From the NCBI GenBank assembly GCA_963556495.2, contig OY747716.1, positions 9,483,071-9,547,070 of the forward strand: 64,000 nucleotides of DNA, in the 5' to 3' direction. Source of the DNA: Valencia hispanica (taxonomy: Eukaryota; Chordata; Actinopteri; Cyprinodontiformes; Valenciidae). Shown here piece after piece: positions 45,403 through 58,882 of this stretch (positions are counted from its first letter, which is position 1; each line of letters starts with the position of its first letter). The notes beneath the pieces are model-generated. The model was given only the letters and a program-made list of their open reading frames with translations. It made no database searches and was not told the origin of the DNA. A program made the position numbers and the translations under genes.

Positions 45403-45480
45403 TTCAAGTTCAAAAATACTTTATTGATCCCAGAGGGACATTAAGTGTTGTTGTAGCTCATCCAATTATTTATTTAAGGG
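45403..45480 (-). repeat. LINE E 3' terminal block with TTCAAG tail
   Basis: Tandem TTCAAG at 45403-45422, then aaatactttattgatcccag, the same 3' end as at 38525-38580. Its upstream RT part appears at 47036-47205, beyond the retroviral insert. Confidence 0.65.
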
Positions 45481-45516
45481 GTTATTGTAGGTCACAATAG
45501 TGTTGGTTATTTTGAA

Positions 45517-45966
45517 TGTTGGACCAGGTTAACATAGAAAGATATTGAGTCCAGTTAAACAAACAAACAAAGCCAACACAACTTCAGTTCTGGAATACAG
45601 TCTCTGCCGGTTTATTAGTTTACATACCTTCTCTGAGCAGGACAGAGCATTTAAGACATACAGTTCTGACGTCCTCAAATACCCCAACAAGACTCTCCGG
45701 CAAGCCCCAGACTAGACTCCCTCTTCTATTATTAACATATAGATTCTTTACTTAGTTCGTGGGTCATATTGGCGCCAGTACTATCTATAATCCCGATGTT
45801 TCCTATAACAATAACACGCTCTCTGAGAGAACATGTTTTGCTAGCCAAGTTTATAATTTTTCGTGTCAAAGTGACCCAATCCTTCCTTCTCTGAGTAAAC
45901 ACACAAATTCCTTCAAGTAACATTTTTGATGAGAACATTTTGGACATTCATCATTTTACCACAACA
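45517..45966 (-). repeat. Endogenous retrovirus 3' LTR
   Basis: The 450-bp unit, read on the minus strand, begins TGTTGTGG and ends CCAACA, giving TGTTG...CAACA termini. It has AATAAA (complement of tttatt near 45610) about 90 bp before its end. It is immediately preceded by the polypurine tract at 45967-45975 and the env gene. Only this LTR is found. Confidence 0.72.
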
Positions 45967-45975
45967 TTCCCCCTT
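45967..45975 (-). promoter_or_regulatory. Polypurine tract of the ERV
   Basis: AAGGGGGAA on the minus strand, directly abutting the LTR start. This is the plus-strand DNA primer position in retroviruses. Confidence 0.75.
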
Positions 45976-46214
45976 GTGGTGCTCTCTAAGGGCACCAAAA
46001 AGCTAAATAGACTAATTAACAACCTTTAAATGTGAGTAACATATATACCTGTGAATGATGAATGAAAAACAAGAAATGGTGGGAATATACTAACACCTAT
46101 ATGAGCTTACATGTAACCTGGATAACTATGGAAATAAACATAGTCAATCCTATGCCAGTGGTGATTCGTTGTGTAGAGTCGAAGAAACCTGTCGACTGTT
46201 CTTGAACAGGAAAA

Positions 46215-47035
46215 TTACACTACAGCCCACCCCCCCACCCCGGCCCGGGGTGTCAGTGTCCGTGTCCTTATCCATATCCGCTTCACGATGGGTATGATGC
46301 AACATGCCAATAAGAAAATTACAATTAGTTCTATAGTCGCACTAATTCCCACCTTAATTAGCATTGCTTTCCAATCCCCTAAATTTAGATCTAACCACCC
46401 CACAGACCACTAATTCTTACCAGCATTCATACTAAGTTCTTCTCTAAGGATTTTAAGCTTAGACATTGCTGCAGAGAAAGTTCCATCAGGCGCAGTTTTG
46501 CTTGGAATGTACGTGCAACACTGATCACCAAAAATCTAGCAGACTCCTCGTTGGTCTGCCATGATCCAATCTATGGCCTGCCGATTTTGCAATGCCATCC
46601 TACTAGTTTCATGCAACTGCTGGCCTATCAATCCAAGAACATCACTAGTGTAATTGAGAATTCGCTGTTGATTATAGTAAATGTATTTAATCCATTCCAC
46701 ATTTTTATTAATTGCTATTAAGCAGGATTTGAGTCCATAATACCTCAGTATTATGGACTCAAATCCTGCTTTAACTTCATGTCTTGCCTTAAATTCATTT
46801 GGAATTCCTCTAGGTTGTCCTATTATGTCAAGATAAACCATCCGATCAGGTACATATATTCGTTTTGCTCTTGGGTTGTTATTCACTTGATCAAGGTTAA
46901 TTTTTTATTAACACCTCCATGTGTTACAGGCATTTTCAATCTTACCATAGTACACAAACCTATCCATCGTGGGGGCAAAATGTTCAGCAAGATGTCATCA
47001 CCAAACATGAAATAACTGTCTATTGCCCAAGTTTG
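46215..47035 (-). pseudogene. env: Endogenous retroviral envelope remnant
   Basis: Retroviral surface/transmembrane glycoprotein, old and broken. A piece of surface-subunit end (46883 to about 47035) is in a different frame from the transmembrane subunit (46536-46886), so a frameshift lies near 46885. The transmembrane ectodomain shows a QNRQAIDWI-type segment leading into a C-X6-CC motif (Cys codons at 46539-46541 and 46515-46520). A TAG at 46536-46538 falls inside that motif and a second stop lies near 46410. A hydrophobic anchor (about 20 residues, ATIELIVIFLLACCIIP) ends the gene. The motif suggests a gammaretrovirus-like Env. No gag or pol is adjacent. Confidence 0.82.
46720..46771. repeat. 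Perfect 23-bp inverted duplication inside ERV env
   Basis: Arms at 46720-46742 and 46749-46771 are exact reverse complements separated by 6 bases (CCTCAG). They add a short in-frame block between two copies of the same coding sequence, consistent with a template-switch or hairpin event. Confidence 0.95.
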
Positions 47036-47205
47036 TTCGCTGAAGAAGCCTCCATCTAAAGACACACTGTTGTCGTAGGATTGTTTCATGAAGAGGATGC
47101 TCAGGGTTGTCCATAATTCTTTTGATTTTATGAAGAATCCTTCTTTGCATCATCATCTCTAGATGTTCCACAGTCGTTCCCAGAACAGCTGTGATGGCTT
47201 GTTGG
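47036..47205 (-). pseudogene. LINE E RT C-terminal fragment
   Basis: The minus strand reads ILHKIKRIMDNPEHPLHETILRQQCVF, shared in part with 39305-39475. It ends at a sharp junction with LINE A sequence at 47206. Confidence 0.7.
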
Positions 47206-47575
47206 AGGGGGGCATCAGCTGGGATGATGCTCCCAGTATCTGAATGCTCCACCTCTCTTATTATCAACGTTTTACTTTCTTTAACATAGAAAGTAATTTT
47301 GCATCAGTTCTTCTGTGTCTCTGCTCTGTCTTCAGGTTCTGGTTCTGCTGTAGTTTTTCCTCTCCATTGTCACTACCATCCATGCTCAGTATGAGTGACC
47401 GCTCTGAAGTCAACAATGCTGCAAGTCAATGAGTCAATGCAATCTGCTGTGTTTCCTTAGATAGAAAAATCAAAACAGATTGGAATAATGAACTGAAGGA
47501 TTGCATGACTGCATTGAAGTGACTTGTAAAGTTTATTGAGATGACCTCTTGTGAATTGGCGTTATATAAATAAAG
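47206..47575 (+). mobile_element. LINE A 3' UTR end, diverged copy
   Basis: 'ggggggcatcagctgggatg' through ctctgctctgtcttcagg to ...GGCGTTATATAAATAAAGTGAG matches the LINE A 3' end, but the tail is decayed. Compare 9376 and 37832. Confidence 0.78.
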
Positions 47576-47764
47576 TGAGTTTTATAAAATTAAAGAAATG
47601 AAAAATTGATCAAAACTCAAAAAAGGACCATTTCAGTGAAAAAAGCAATAAAAGTATTATATGTTTTTAAATGGTTCAAATTAAATAAAGGGAAATAAAC
47701 AATCATTTAAATGTATGATAGGATATCATTACAAGAGTTACAAATTTTTAAATAGAGCTACGTT

Positions 47765-49000
47765 AGTCCACCACATGCCTAAGATGTCTGGTTTCCGTGC
47801 TCAGCACAGCACTGAGACTGCCAAAGGGCCAGTGCTGTGGAGGTAAAACCACAGTTCTGGTACTGTTGGACTTCAGTGCAGCCATTGACACTGTTGATCA
47901 TGATACATTATTGAAACGACTGGAGAGCTGAGTGGGACTCTCTGGTACAGTACTTGGCTGATTGAAGTCTTGTCAATAGGCAATTCTTCATCAGAACAGA
48001 CAGAAATCACATTTAATATCCACATGCTCCCGCTGGCCCAGATTAAAACAACCAACAAGATTATTTTCCACAGCTATGCAGATGATACTCAGCTCTACAT
48101 TACAATGTCACCAGGTGACTTTGAACCCATCCAAACCCTACGTAAATGCATTGAGCAAATCAATGGATGGATGTGCCAGAACTTTCTCTAACTGAACGGA
48201 AACAAAGTAATTATTTTTGGACCTAAAGAGGAACCATCAAGAGTCAGCACACAGCTTCAATTAATACAGCTAGAAACTATTGATCAGGCCTGAAATCTAG
48301 GTGTAGTAATGGACTCAGACCTGAACCTCCAAGATCACATAAAATCAATAACAAGGTCAGCCTTCTATCATCTGAAGAATATATCTAGGATTAAAGGACT
48401 AATGTCACAACGGGACCTTGAAAAACTCATCTATCCGTTTATCTTTATTCTAATTGATTACTGCAACAGCGTCCTCACAGGTCTGCCTAAAAAGTCAATC
48501 AGACAGCTGCAGCTGATCCAGAACACTGCCGCTCGTGTCCTAACTAGAACTAGGAAAGTAGAGCACATCACCCCAGTTCTACAGTCCTTACACTGGCTCC
48601 CTGTAGCTCAGAGAATAGACTTCAAAAATGCTTCTACTAGTTTATAAATCATCAAACGGCTCAGCACCAAAGTATGTTGAAGATCTGTTATCAATAAACC
48701 TACCCACCAGACCACTCAGGTCCTCTAACTCTAGTCTACTAATCATCCCTAGAATTAAAACCAAACATGGAGAAGCAGCTTTTAGTTTGTATGCTCCCCT
48801 TATCTGGAACAAACTTCCAGACCACTGCAAAGCTGCGGAACCCAAAAGTTCCTTTAAATCAAGGCTAAAAACCCATCTGTTTACAGCTCCCTTTGATGAA
48901 CTGATTAATAATAATCGAAATGTCATAACCTTGGTATGTTTTTACCATATCCACCTATTTCGATTATTATGGATCATAAACTTTGTGTTTAGGTTTGTCT
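47765..49000 (+). pseudogene. LINE C-related reverse transcriptase, deleted active-site region
   Basis: RT pieces: SGFRAQHSTET (47775), then frameshifted motif A remnants, [69 protein letters not shown] and, after a frameshift near 48620, YVEDLLSINLPTRPLRSSNS and FKSRLKTHLF. A 39-bp in-frame deletion removes the GVPQGS motif, leaving YADD but not the neighbouring conserved block. The 3' UTR lacks the TTGCC tail of the other LINE C copies, so it may be a separate subfamily. Confidence 0.87.
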
Positions 49001-49869
49001 GAGTTCAGTTGTATGTTGGCTTTCTTGTGTTTAGTTGTAGTTCTATTGATCCATATGTTTCCCTGTGTCCATTTTGATCAGTTATTAACCCCCCCATGTT
49101 CCCCTTGTAGTAAATTCCACCCCTCACCCCTCAGTGCCTCAGTCCATTCTGTCCCACAACTGCTCCTCGTTCATTTTTTTTTTTTACTCTCACTCCTTAT
49201 ACCACTAATTATTCCAATCCTCTGCACTGCCTCCCCCCCCAATCAAACCTCCCTATAAAAAATAATCCTTAAAACAAGCTTGGCTTCACAGTCCTCAGAA
49301 GGCTAAGGTCATCTTTGTTACTTGTGCGCATTTTCATACCAAACTGGCTCCTGTCACTCAGGTTACCATTAATATGCTTAAAACACTGTGAGAAGCCAGC
49401 TTCAGTAGGAATTACTTTCCGTGGCTTACCCTCCTTGTGGAAGCTGTCAGAGACTGTCAATTGTCAAGGCTGTAAGCCGTAACATGTCCATAACATTTTA
49501 TTTATGTATTAAAAACCTTTTTGGATTTGTCTAATGTCAAATTTTACAACTTTTAAGAAACATATTGATGGAATTAATTAGTTTGTAAGCTATAATCATC
49601 AACATTTACAAAAATAAGCTTGTGATATGTCAGTCAATGATTAATAAAGCTGTATGATATGAATTTTATTTCCCTCATTTAAATAAGTATAGTCAGTGAT
49701 ATTGTAATTTACTGAGATGCAGTTTAATACATGGCTTTGCTATTAATGTATTCCAAAATCATAAAAAAATGATATTTCTGAAATGCGTTAGGGAATTTTT
49801 CCTGTCACACTTTTTCCAAAAGAATTGGGTGACTCATTTAAAACATTAAACTCAGGTATTCATGCAACT

Positions 49870-50455
49870 TCCATGGCCAGAAGTGTATAGAAACCAGCAC
49901 CAAGCCAGACTGTGTCTACAAACATTTATGAAAGAATGGGTTGCTCTCAGGAACTCAGTTAATCCCATATGGTACTGTGATAGGACAGCACCTGGTCCAG
50001 TCATGAAATTTAACACACAGCAAAAATATTCCACAGGCAACTGTTAGTGGTATAATAAATTGGAAGCGACTGGGAATTACAGCATCTCATCCATACAAAA
50101 TCAGAGTGGAGTTAGTGGATGCTAAGGTACATAGTCCACAGAAACCCTCAACTTTCTGTATTCAGATTAGCTCAAGAATGTAGAGAGCTTTGTGGAATGG
50201 GTTTCCATGACCGAGCAGCTGCATCCAAGCTTTAAATCACCAGGGGCGATTCAAAGTGTTCATTGCAGTAAAGCAATATGTTTTGGACATGTTACCATAT
50301 TCCCAGTTTTTTGGGCCTTAATGTCCAACATCTGTGTCTGACCTTACAAATGTGCTTCTGAAAGAATGATCACAAAGAACCCAGACATACACCCTTCAAT
50401 TTTATGGAAAGCCTTTCCAGCAGAATTGAATAGTTCGGCACTCTGGTACATTAGA
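49870..50455 (+). mobile_element. Tc1-like element remnant, third family
   Basis: Nucleotide pieces of a Tc1 transposase gene remain in order: 'gaatgggttgctctcaggaa' (start codon region), 'aatattccacaggcaactgt' (HTH), 'cagattagctcaagaatgta', 'ggaatgggtttccatgaccg' and, after a deletion, 'tctgaccttacaaatgtgct' and 'ttttatggaaagcctttcca' (C-terminus). Stops and indels are everywhere, and the DDE core is deleted. The family is recognised from similarity to common fish Tc1 elements. Confidence 0.7.
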
Positions 50456-50460
50456 AGTGA

Positions 50461-53170
<2,710 letters not shown>

Positions 53171-53353
53171 CAGCGGTTCCCAAACTTTCCAGCTTCTGAC
53201 CCACATAAAAGAAATGTAAGAAGGTTGTGCTCTTATTTCTTTTTCAGCCTAGTTTATTTATCTTTTACAGCATCTCTACAATGCAAATACTTTCTCATCA
53301 GCATGTTTGGTATTTAGGTTAATTTCTCAAGACCCCACACTCCTTTGGGAAGT
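53171..53353. mobile_element. hAT (Charlie-type) MITE
   Basis: The left end CAGCGGTTCCCAAACTTT matches the hAT/Charlie terminal consensus. The inverted right end TTTGGGAAGTG lies at 53344-53354, preceded by 'gacccca', the usual subterminal block. The flanks gttaaac and gttaaag are close to a shared target duplication. It is 183 bp, with no coding. Confidence 0.65.
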
Positions 53354-55309
53354 GTTAAAGCACTCTATGAGCCCTGGATCTTGTATCATGTTTTGTTCAA
53401 AGTAGTAGTATTAAAGCATCAAATATTACGTAGAGTCTGTGTTTTCACTAAAGGTTAAAAAATCTCTAAGAAAGATTTTAGTTACATTTGTTAAGCAGTG
53501 TTAAGAAATGTTAACCTTAAAGCTTTGTTATTCAGCTTTTCAATGTTATCACTACAACAGTCTGCCTCTTGTCCACATGCTTTGTGTATAAAGATAATTT
53601 AAATTTCCAACCTGTTTTATGTAAAATTGAAAGAAAAAGGAAATGAATGAAGACCAAATGGTCCCCAACTGAGCTGACTGAGTCATATATATTTATCTCT
53701 AGGCCTGAATAAAATCAGCTCTGAATAGAGCTGTACACCTCTCGAAGGCCCTCTAATATCACTGGCTAATTTCAAGAGAATGGTTCTGTCATGTTTTAAT
53801 TAGGCCAAAATGATTACGTTCCTTTTTAATGCTGCTGTAATATTTGCAGATCCGCGCCCATTAAACTCTGAACTAATTCATTACCGCAAGGTGAAGCGTT
53901 GTACAATTAATGGCTTCAGCCTGTGCAGAGGTGCAACCATTACACTTTCTTTTCTTACTTAATGTAATCATCAAATGTGTCAAAAAAATACTTTCTGCTC
54001 TGTGTCAGTCTGTAAGAAGGCATTCCTGAGTGTGGGAATGCCACTGAGACATTTGCTAAAGTACAGCTTAATATTAATGATGATTTATTGATAATTTGGG
54101 GACAGATGAAGTGCAGTAAAGTACAGGGACAAATTAGGTACAGTTGTGTTTTGTGTTTTCAGAAGCAGTCTAACAATGTGTGTTCCGCTCTGATGATCCC
54201 TAATGAGAAGTGAATTAATTACCTGTACGAGTGCATAAAGAAGTGAACATCTTGTAAGTGCAGATATGATTTAAACATGAACACCAAACAAAAACATAAT
54301 TATGTGTGCTGTGCACATAGAAAAACAAACGTTGGATGTTACAACGTTTGTTCAGAAACCTCCCAGCATATTCATTTTCACCATGTTTCTACAAGATTTC
54401 ATTTAAATTCATTTGAGATTTCAACACAATCTCAAAAAGTATGGAATTAGCTTTTATAGATAAGTGTTGAAAAACAAAATTGAGTATGGATATGGAAAAA
54501 TTGGATTTTCCAGCCTTTTCTTCCCCCCATTTTCTGGACAAAAGCCTGATAATGCTTCACAAATTCATTGGTTTTCACATTGATTGATATTATTTTCATG
54601 TGTTTTATGTTTGACTTGACGAAAGTACACCTTTGTTTAAATGTTCTACCTAGCAGTAGTTTGTCTTTTGACATGATACTTAAATAAACACCTAATAAAA
54701 AAATGGCCATGCTGCTACCTTTTTAGTGTCTGGAAAATGTAGGTTAAACTGGATCCGTTGTTGTTTTAGCAGTTTCAAAACAAACTGCACCAAACTTCAC
54801 AAACTGCACTTAAAAGTTCAAGACTGATAGATTTTAAATGAGGTACTCTAGCTTCTTCCCACAAAACCAAAACCATGCCTGCTAGGTTAATCAGCCACTC
54901 TAACATGCTCTTAAGAGTGAGTGTATTCTTGGCTGTGTGTTCTCCTTTGTCAGCTGGTGCTGTGCAGAGTGTAACTGTCGTGGTTCTGCTGTGTGTGCGT
55001 CCGCTTGAATATTATGGCTCACTGTCCATGAATTGCAGGTTTTTTCACCGGCAGGCATGGCTTGGCAAACTGCATCTACTGCTTAGGCTGGACTGAAACC
55101 GCTGGAGACTCCAGTCGCCGTTCGTTTCAGTGCATGCTCACAAAAGCTCCAAATAAGAGCTTACACTAGTATTAGCTTTAATTTCAGTTGATGTAAGGAT
55201 TTTCATTTTGGACCTATGGTACCACTCCAGGTACCATTGGCCATGTTAATACCTGATTGTCACAGCACATCCTGTATTTACTGTTGTCTGTGCTGCATGA
55301 TAGTAAAAG
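53354..55309. other. Non-coding stretch; 53700-53960 candidate conserved DNA
   Basis: No supported gene. 53700-53960 is repeat-free, with TTAATTAG, CATTAATG-like and ATTAATGG cores; enhancer function is possible but cannot be judged here. Confidence 0.28.
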
Positions 55310-55392
55310 AAATTCAATGGACTGAACTTATATAGTGCTTTTTGTCGACCACTCAAAGTGCTTTACACGTTCACCCATTTGCACTCCCAAAT
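55310..55392 (-). repeat. tRNA-like SINE, 3' tail (split by LINE F)
   Basis: Inverted SINE tail: 'tatatagtgctttt', 'gaccactcaaagtgctttaca', as in 3600 and 40070. The head of the same element is at 56040-56149. Confidence 0.7.
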
Positions 55393-55402
55393 GCACACAC
55401 AC

Positions 55403-55405
<3 letters not shown>

Positions 55406-55433
<28 letters not shown>

Positions 55434-56035
55434 CTTTTTATTTAATAGTGCCTTTCAGGACACCCAAGGTCACTTCACAAGATAAAAACACAATAGAGTC
55501 CAGTAGAATAAATAAGATAAATAAAAACAACATGGAAATAGTAAAGTAAATTGTAAAGAGAATCATAAGTTAAAGGCAGTTTTAAACAGATGAGTCTTGA
55601 GCCTGGATTGGAAAAGGGTGAAGCTGTCAGTGTTTCAGATGTCTGGGGGGAGTGAGTTCCAGAGAGGTGTAGTAGAGCGACTGAAAGCTCTGCTCCCCAT
55701 GGTGCTGAAGCGGGTGGAGGGAACAGTGAGGTGGAGGGAAGAAGAGGACCTCAGAGAACGGGAGGGGGTGGCAGTATGAATGAGATCTAATAAAAATGGG
55801 GGAGAGAAGTTGTGGATGGCTTTGAAAGTATGGAGGAGGATCTTGAGAGTGGATCTAAATTTAACCGGAAGGCAGTGGAGCTGCTGGAGGACAGGGGTGA
55901 TGTGGTGAAAGGAGGGGTTTCCGGTGATGATGCGGGCTGCTGAGTTCTGGACCAGTTGAAGTTCATGGTGGAGTTTGGAGGGGGGTGCAAAAAAGAACTG
56001 AGCTGCAGTATAGTCAAATATGCAGATCAGTAGTC
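55406..56035 (-). pseudogene. LINE F reverse transcriptase 3' end with (ATT)n tail
   Basis: The minus strand encodes, across frameshifts, LVQNSAARIITGNPSFHHIT, LHCLPVKFRSTLKILLHTF and QSRLKTHLFKTAFN, the C-terminus of an L2-like RT, then a short 3' UTR ending in (ATT)n (AAT repeats at 55406-55432). It is 5'-truncated and sits inside a SINE of the same orientation. Confidence 0.8.
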
Positions 56036-56039
56036 AACA

Positions 56040-56149
56040 TGGGGTGTAAGTGCCTCGCCCGGGGCACATCAACATGTGACAGGCAGAATCAAACCTACAA
56101 CCCAACAATTACAAAGCAATTACTCTATCTAGCCAGCCACAGTCGTCCC
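56040..56149 (-). repeat. tRNA-like SINE, 5' head (split by LINE F)
   Basis: Inverted head: GGGACGACTGTGGCTGGCTAG, AATCAAACC complement (B-box region), then CACATGTTGATGTGCCCCGG and GGCACTTACACCCC. It pairs with the tail at 55310. Confidence 0.7.
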
Positions 56150-56445
56150 TGTTGTTTCCAACAACCTTCATGTTTTTCTGTCATTTAATGCTTCAAAAGG
56201 AGCATTTTGAGTGAAATGCAACTGCGTGCCAGCACTGGGCTTTTTCATCGCTAAATATACTCTACACCTTCATGTCTTTATAATTGATGTGGCATTTCAA
56301 CGAATGCTCAAAGTACTTATGTAAAACATATAGAATTTTACCTCTCATTGACACTTTAGCAACTGTGTGGTTCCTGAACTCTATGAAGAAACACCACAAC
56401 CACAGTAGAAATGCTGTCCACACCAGATATGGAAAAAAAATTTAA

Positions 56446-56656
56446 CACAAATTGGACTGAATGCACTTAATGTGCTTTACACTAGAGCCACATTCATCCA
56501 GTCATACTAACAAACATGCACACATTCATACACCAACACACAGATCTGCAAGAAACACCTTGCCTAGGAGAACATTGACATGAGTAGGAGGATGCTGGAA
56601 TCGATCTCACAACTTCTGGATTGGATCTACCCCACCCACTGATCTACAGTCACCCC
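56446..56656 (-). repeat. tRNA-like SINE, complete but diverged
   Basis: On the minus strand it runs from GGGGTGACTGTAGATCAGTGG through the B-box-like GAGATCGATTCCAGC to the tail 'ggctctagtgtaaagcac ... cagtccaat'. It is the only uninterrupted copy in the window and defines the family's ~210-bp length. Confidence 0.75.
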
Positions 56657-57085
56657 AAATAACAAATATGAACATAAAACAGAAATAGCACAGTAATGTA
56701 AATGATTTACCGTCTAGTTTTACCTGTATGAATCAATAAATTGTGTTTATCTGAGTGGGAATTCAAGGCAGAATGTTGGAGGTTTTTGCCAAATAACTGA
56801 AAAGCTTTTTGAAATTAGAAATGTCTGCATGTTTGCTGTTTATAGAAAAACAGCCATCTTTAACCTCAGACTGTCACGATGATGTGCTTCAAATCAAACT
56901 GCCTCATTCTTTCAATTTGTGTACAACTAGATGACAAATATTAAGGAATAACTGTGTTTTTTGTTTTTTTAAAATTAATGATCTATTGCTGTTTTAGGGA
57001 GCTCCTGGACTGCTGTAGGAAAGGTGACCTTGAGACCATGAATTAATTTGGAATGCGGATTTTATGAATGATTCAACAGCTTTAA

Positions 57086-57200
57086 CTAGGGGTGTAACGG
57101 TACACAAAATCACTGTTCGCTATGTATTTGAGGTTTTAAAGTCATGGTTCGTTACGTCTTCGATACACTCGAATCAAAAAAATAAATACTAATGTGCATA
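57086..57200 (+). repeat. Interspersed-repeat end (AGGGGTGTAACGGTACAC)
   Basis: Same terminus as at 43795-43862 on the opposite strand. Further inside, 'ggttcgttacgtcttcgatac' is GC/CpG-bearing. Confidence 0.55.
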
Positions 57201-58172
57201 TGATATTTTTTTACTTTGATCAGCATTAAACAAAGAACATAGATACTACTTTCATTGTCTACGGTGCTTTTTATCACCTGTTAAAAACTCTGTTCTGACA
57301 GGCACGGTACACACTTATACAAGTTAGATGAGGGAGTAGTGATCAAAAATATCCACCATGCTGTGCTAAATTATCCACATGACTGACTTTAAACTCATCA
57401 CCTGCTGTAGGAATGTATGCTCATCCTCTTCTGTAATTATAGAGATTTCTTCTACTGAACAACACAGTTTTATTTCTGGGATATTTCTCTTCACACATTT
57501 GGCCTGTAGAGGAAAGCTAATAGTAGCATTAGAATTCAAATGATGTATTTTTGGCTGGTCAGAATTTTACAACAGCATATCCAATGTGCTAGTCAAACTG
57601 AAAGTAGAAGCCTCCTTGATTTTAAATCATTCAACGGGAGTCAATAGACAGTCCAGGAAAAGAGGCAGATCATGAAGAACAACAAGTCTGCAACGCAACT
57701 AAACTTGTTATTTCTCATTCTCAACAAGAACAGAAACCAGCATAAAATTAGCAGTTTTAAAAATATCAATCAGGCCTATCACAACCGGAAAGACATACAA
57801 ATCTCATAGAACAAATTTCAGATGTGGGAAATGTGTGTTGAATATCAAATGACTTAAAACTGACGGATTGTCAAAGAACCTTCTGATTGCCAAGACTTAG
57901 AACAATTTTCAGTAGCTAGAATTATCTTCATTATTGCTTTCATCAGGACACTTTTTCCAACATATTCAACTTCTGTCTACTAGAATGGTCATGGTTTAAA
58001 TAATATACTATGCATAGTTTACAGTTTTATAGATTTTCTGAAAACTATTAAAGTGTTTAACTGTATAATAAATATACAATGCACAGAATGGAAGAACTCA
58101 CATGAGCAATGATGAGCTCATCAGTGTCTCATGTCATCAAGTACACTTTATATAGATATACAGAGACACATT

Positions 58173-58278
58173 GGGGTGACTGTGGCTCAGTAGGTAGAGT
58201 AGTTGTCTTGCAATCAGAAGGTCGCAGGCTCAATTCCAGCTCCCTTCTGTCACATGACGATGTACCTCTGGGCAAGGC
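58173..58278 (+). repeat. tRNA-like SINE, 5' head
   Basis: The best-preserved head in the window: TGGCTCAGTAGG matches the RNA polymerase III A-box consensus, and GGCTCAATTCC is a B-box with two changes. It ends after 'gggcaaggctcttaacc'. The tail is absent. Confidence 0.78.
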
Positions 58279-58882
58279 TCTTAACCAGTCAGTACAGTTC
58301 CAAAATGCCCTTTGTCCACACTGGTACTCCTCAGGGATATTTCCTAAGCCTCCTGCTGTACAATCTGTTCACCCACAACTGTAGATCCAAACATGAGTCA
58401 AGCACCAAATTTAAATTAGCACAAAAAAAAAACACAACCCTGTAATACTGCAGAGGAGTCACAAACTTCTCTTGTGCCTTATTAAATTCATTTCATTATT
58501 TTCCAAATTCTGTTTGGGGTTTTTTTCTCCAAAGATTCCACTTTTTCTATTTTTATTTCTCTCAATTATGCTTTTTCCATTCTGATCATATTTATTGACC
58601 CAAAAGTGTGTAATTATGAAGTGAACAAATCAATAATCAAAGAGATAAAGAGATCCATATTTACTGTTATTCACAAATATAACAGTGCTGTGGTTCAGGC
58701 ATTCCCCTGTTGTTTTTTTAAAGAACTAAAACTTTATGTGCAAAACAAAGAATCTCATGTTTATCACATTTTATAGAAGAAAACTCCCTTTACAGATCCT
58801 TTAGAGCTGAACTCAACACCAAAGTATGTCTAATAAAGAGACCTGGAAACAGTAAATCCTCGCCTCACTTCCATAATTATCA

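Noticed and set aside
58173..58250. Possible functional tRNA gene
   Set aside because: A-box and B-box are present, but no tRNA cloverleaf or anticodon arm can be folded. It is repeated in diverged form, so it is a SINE head.
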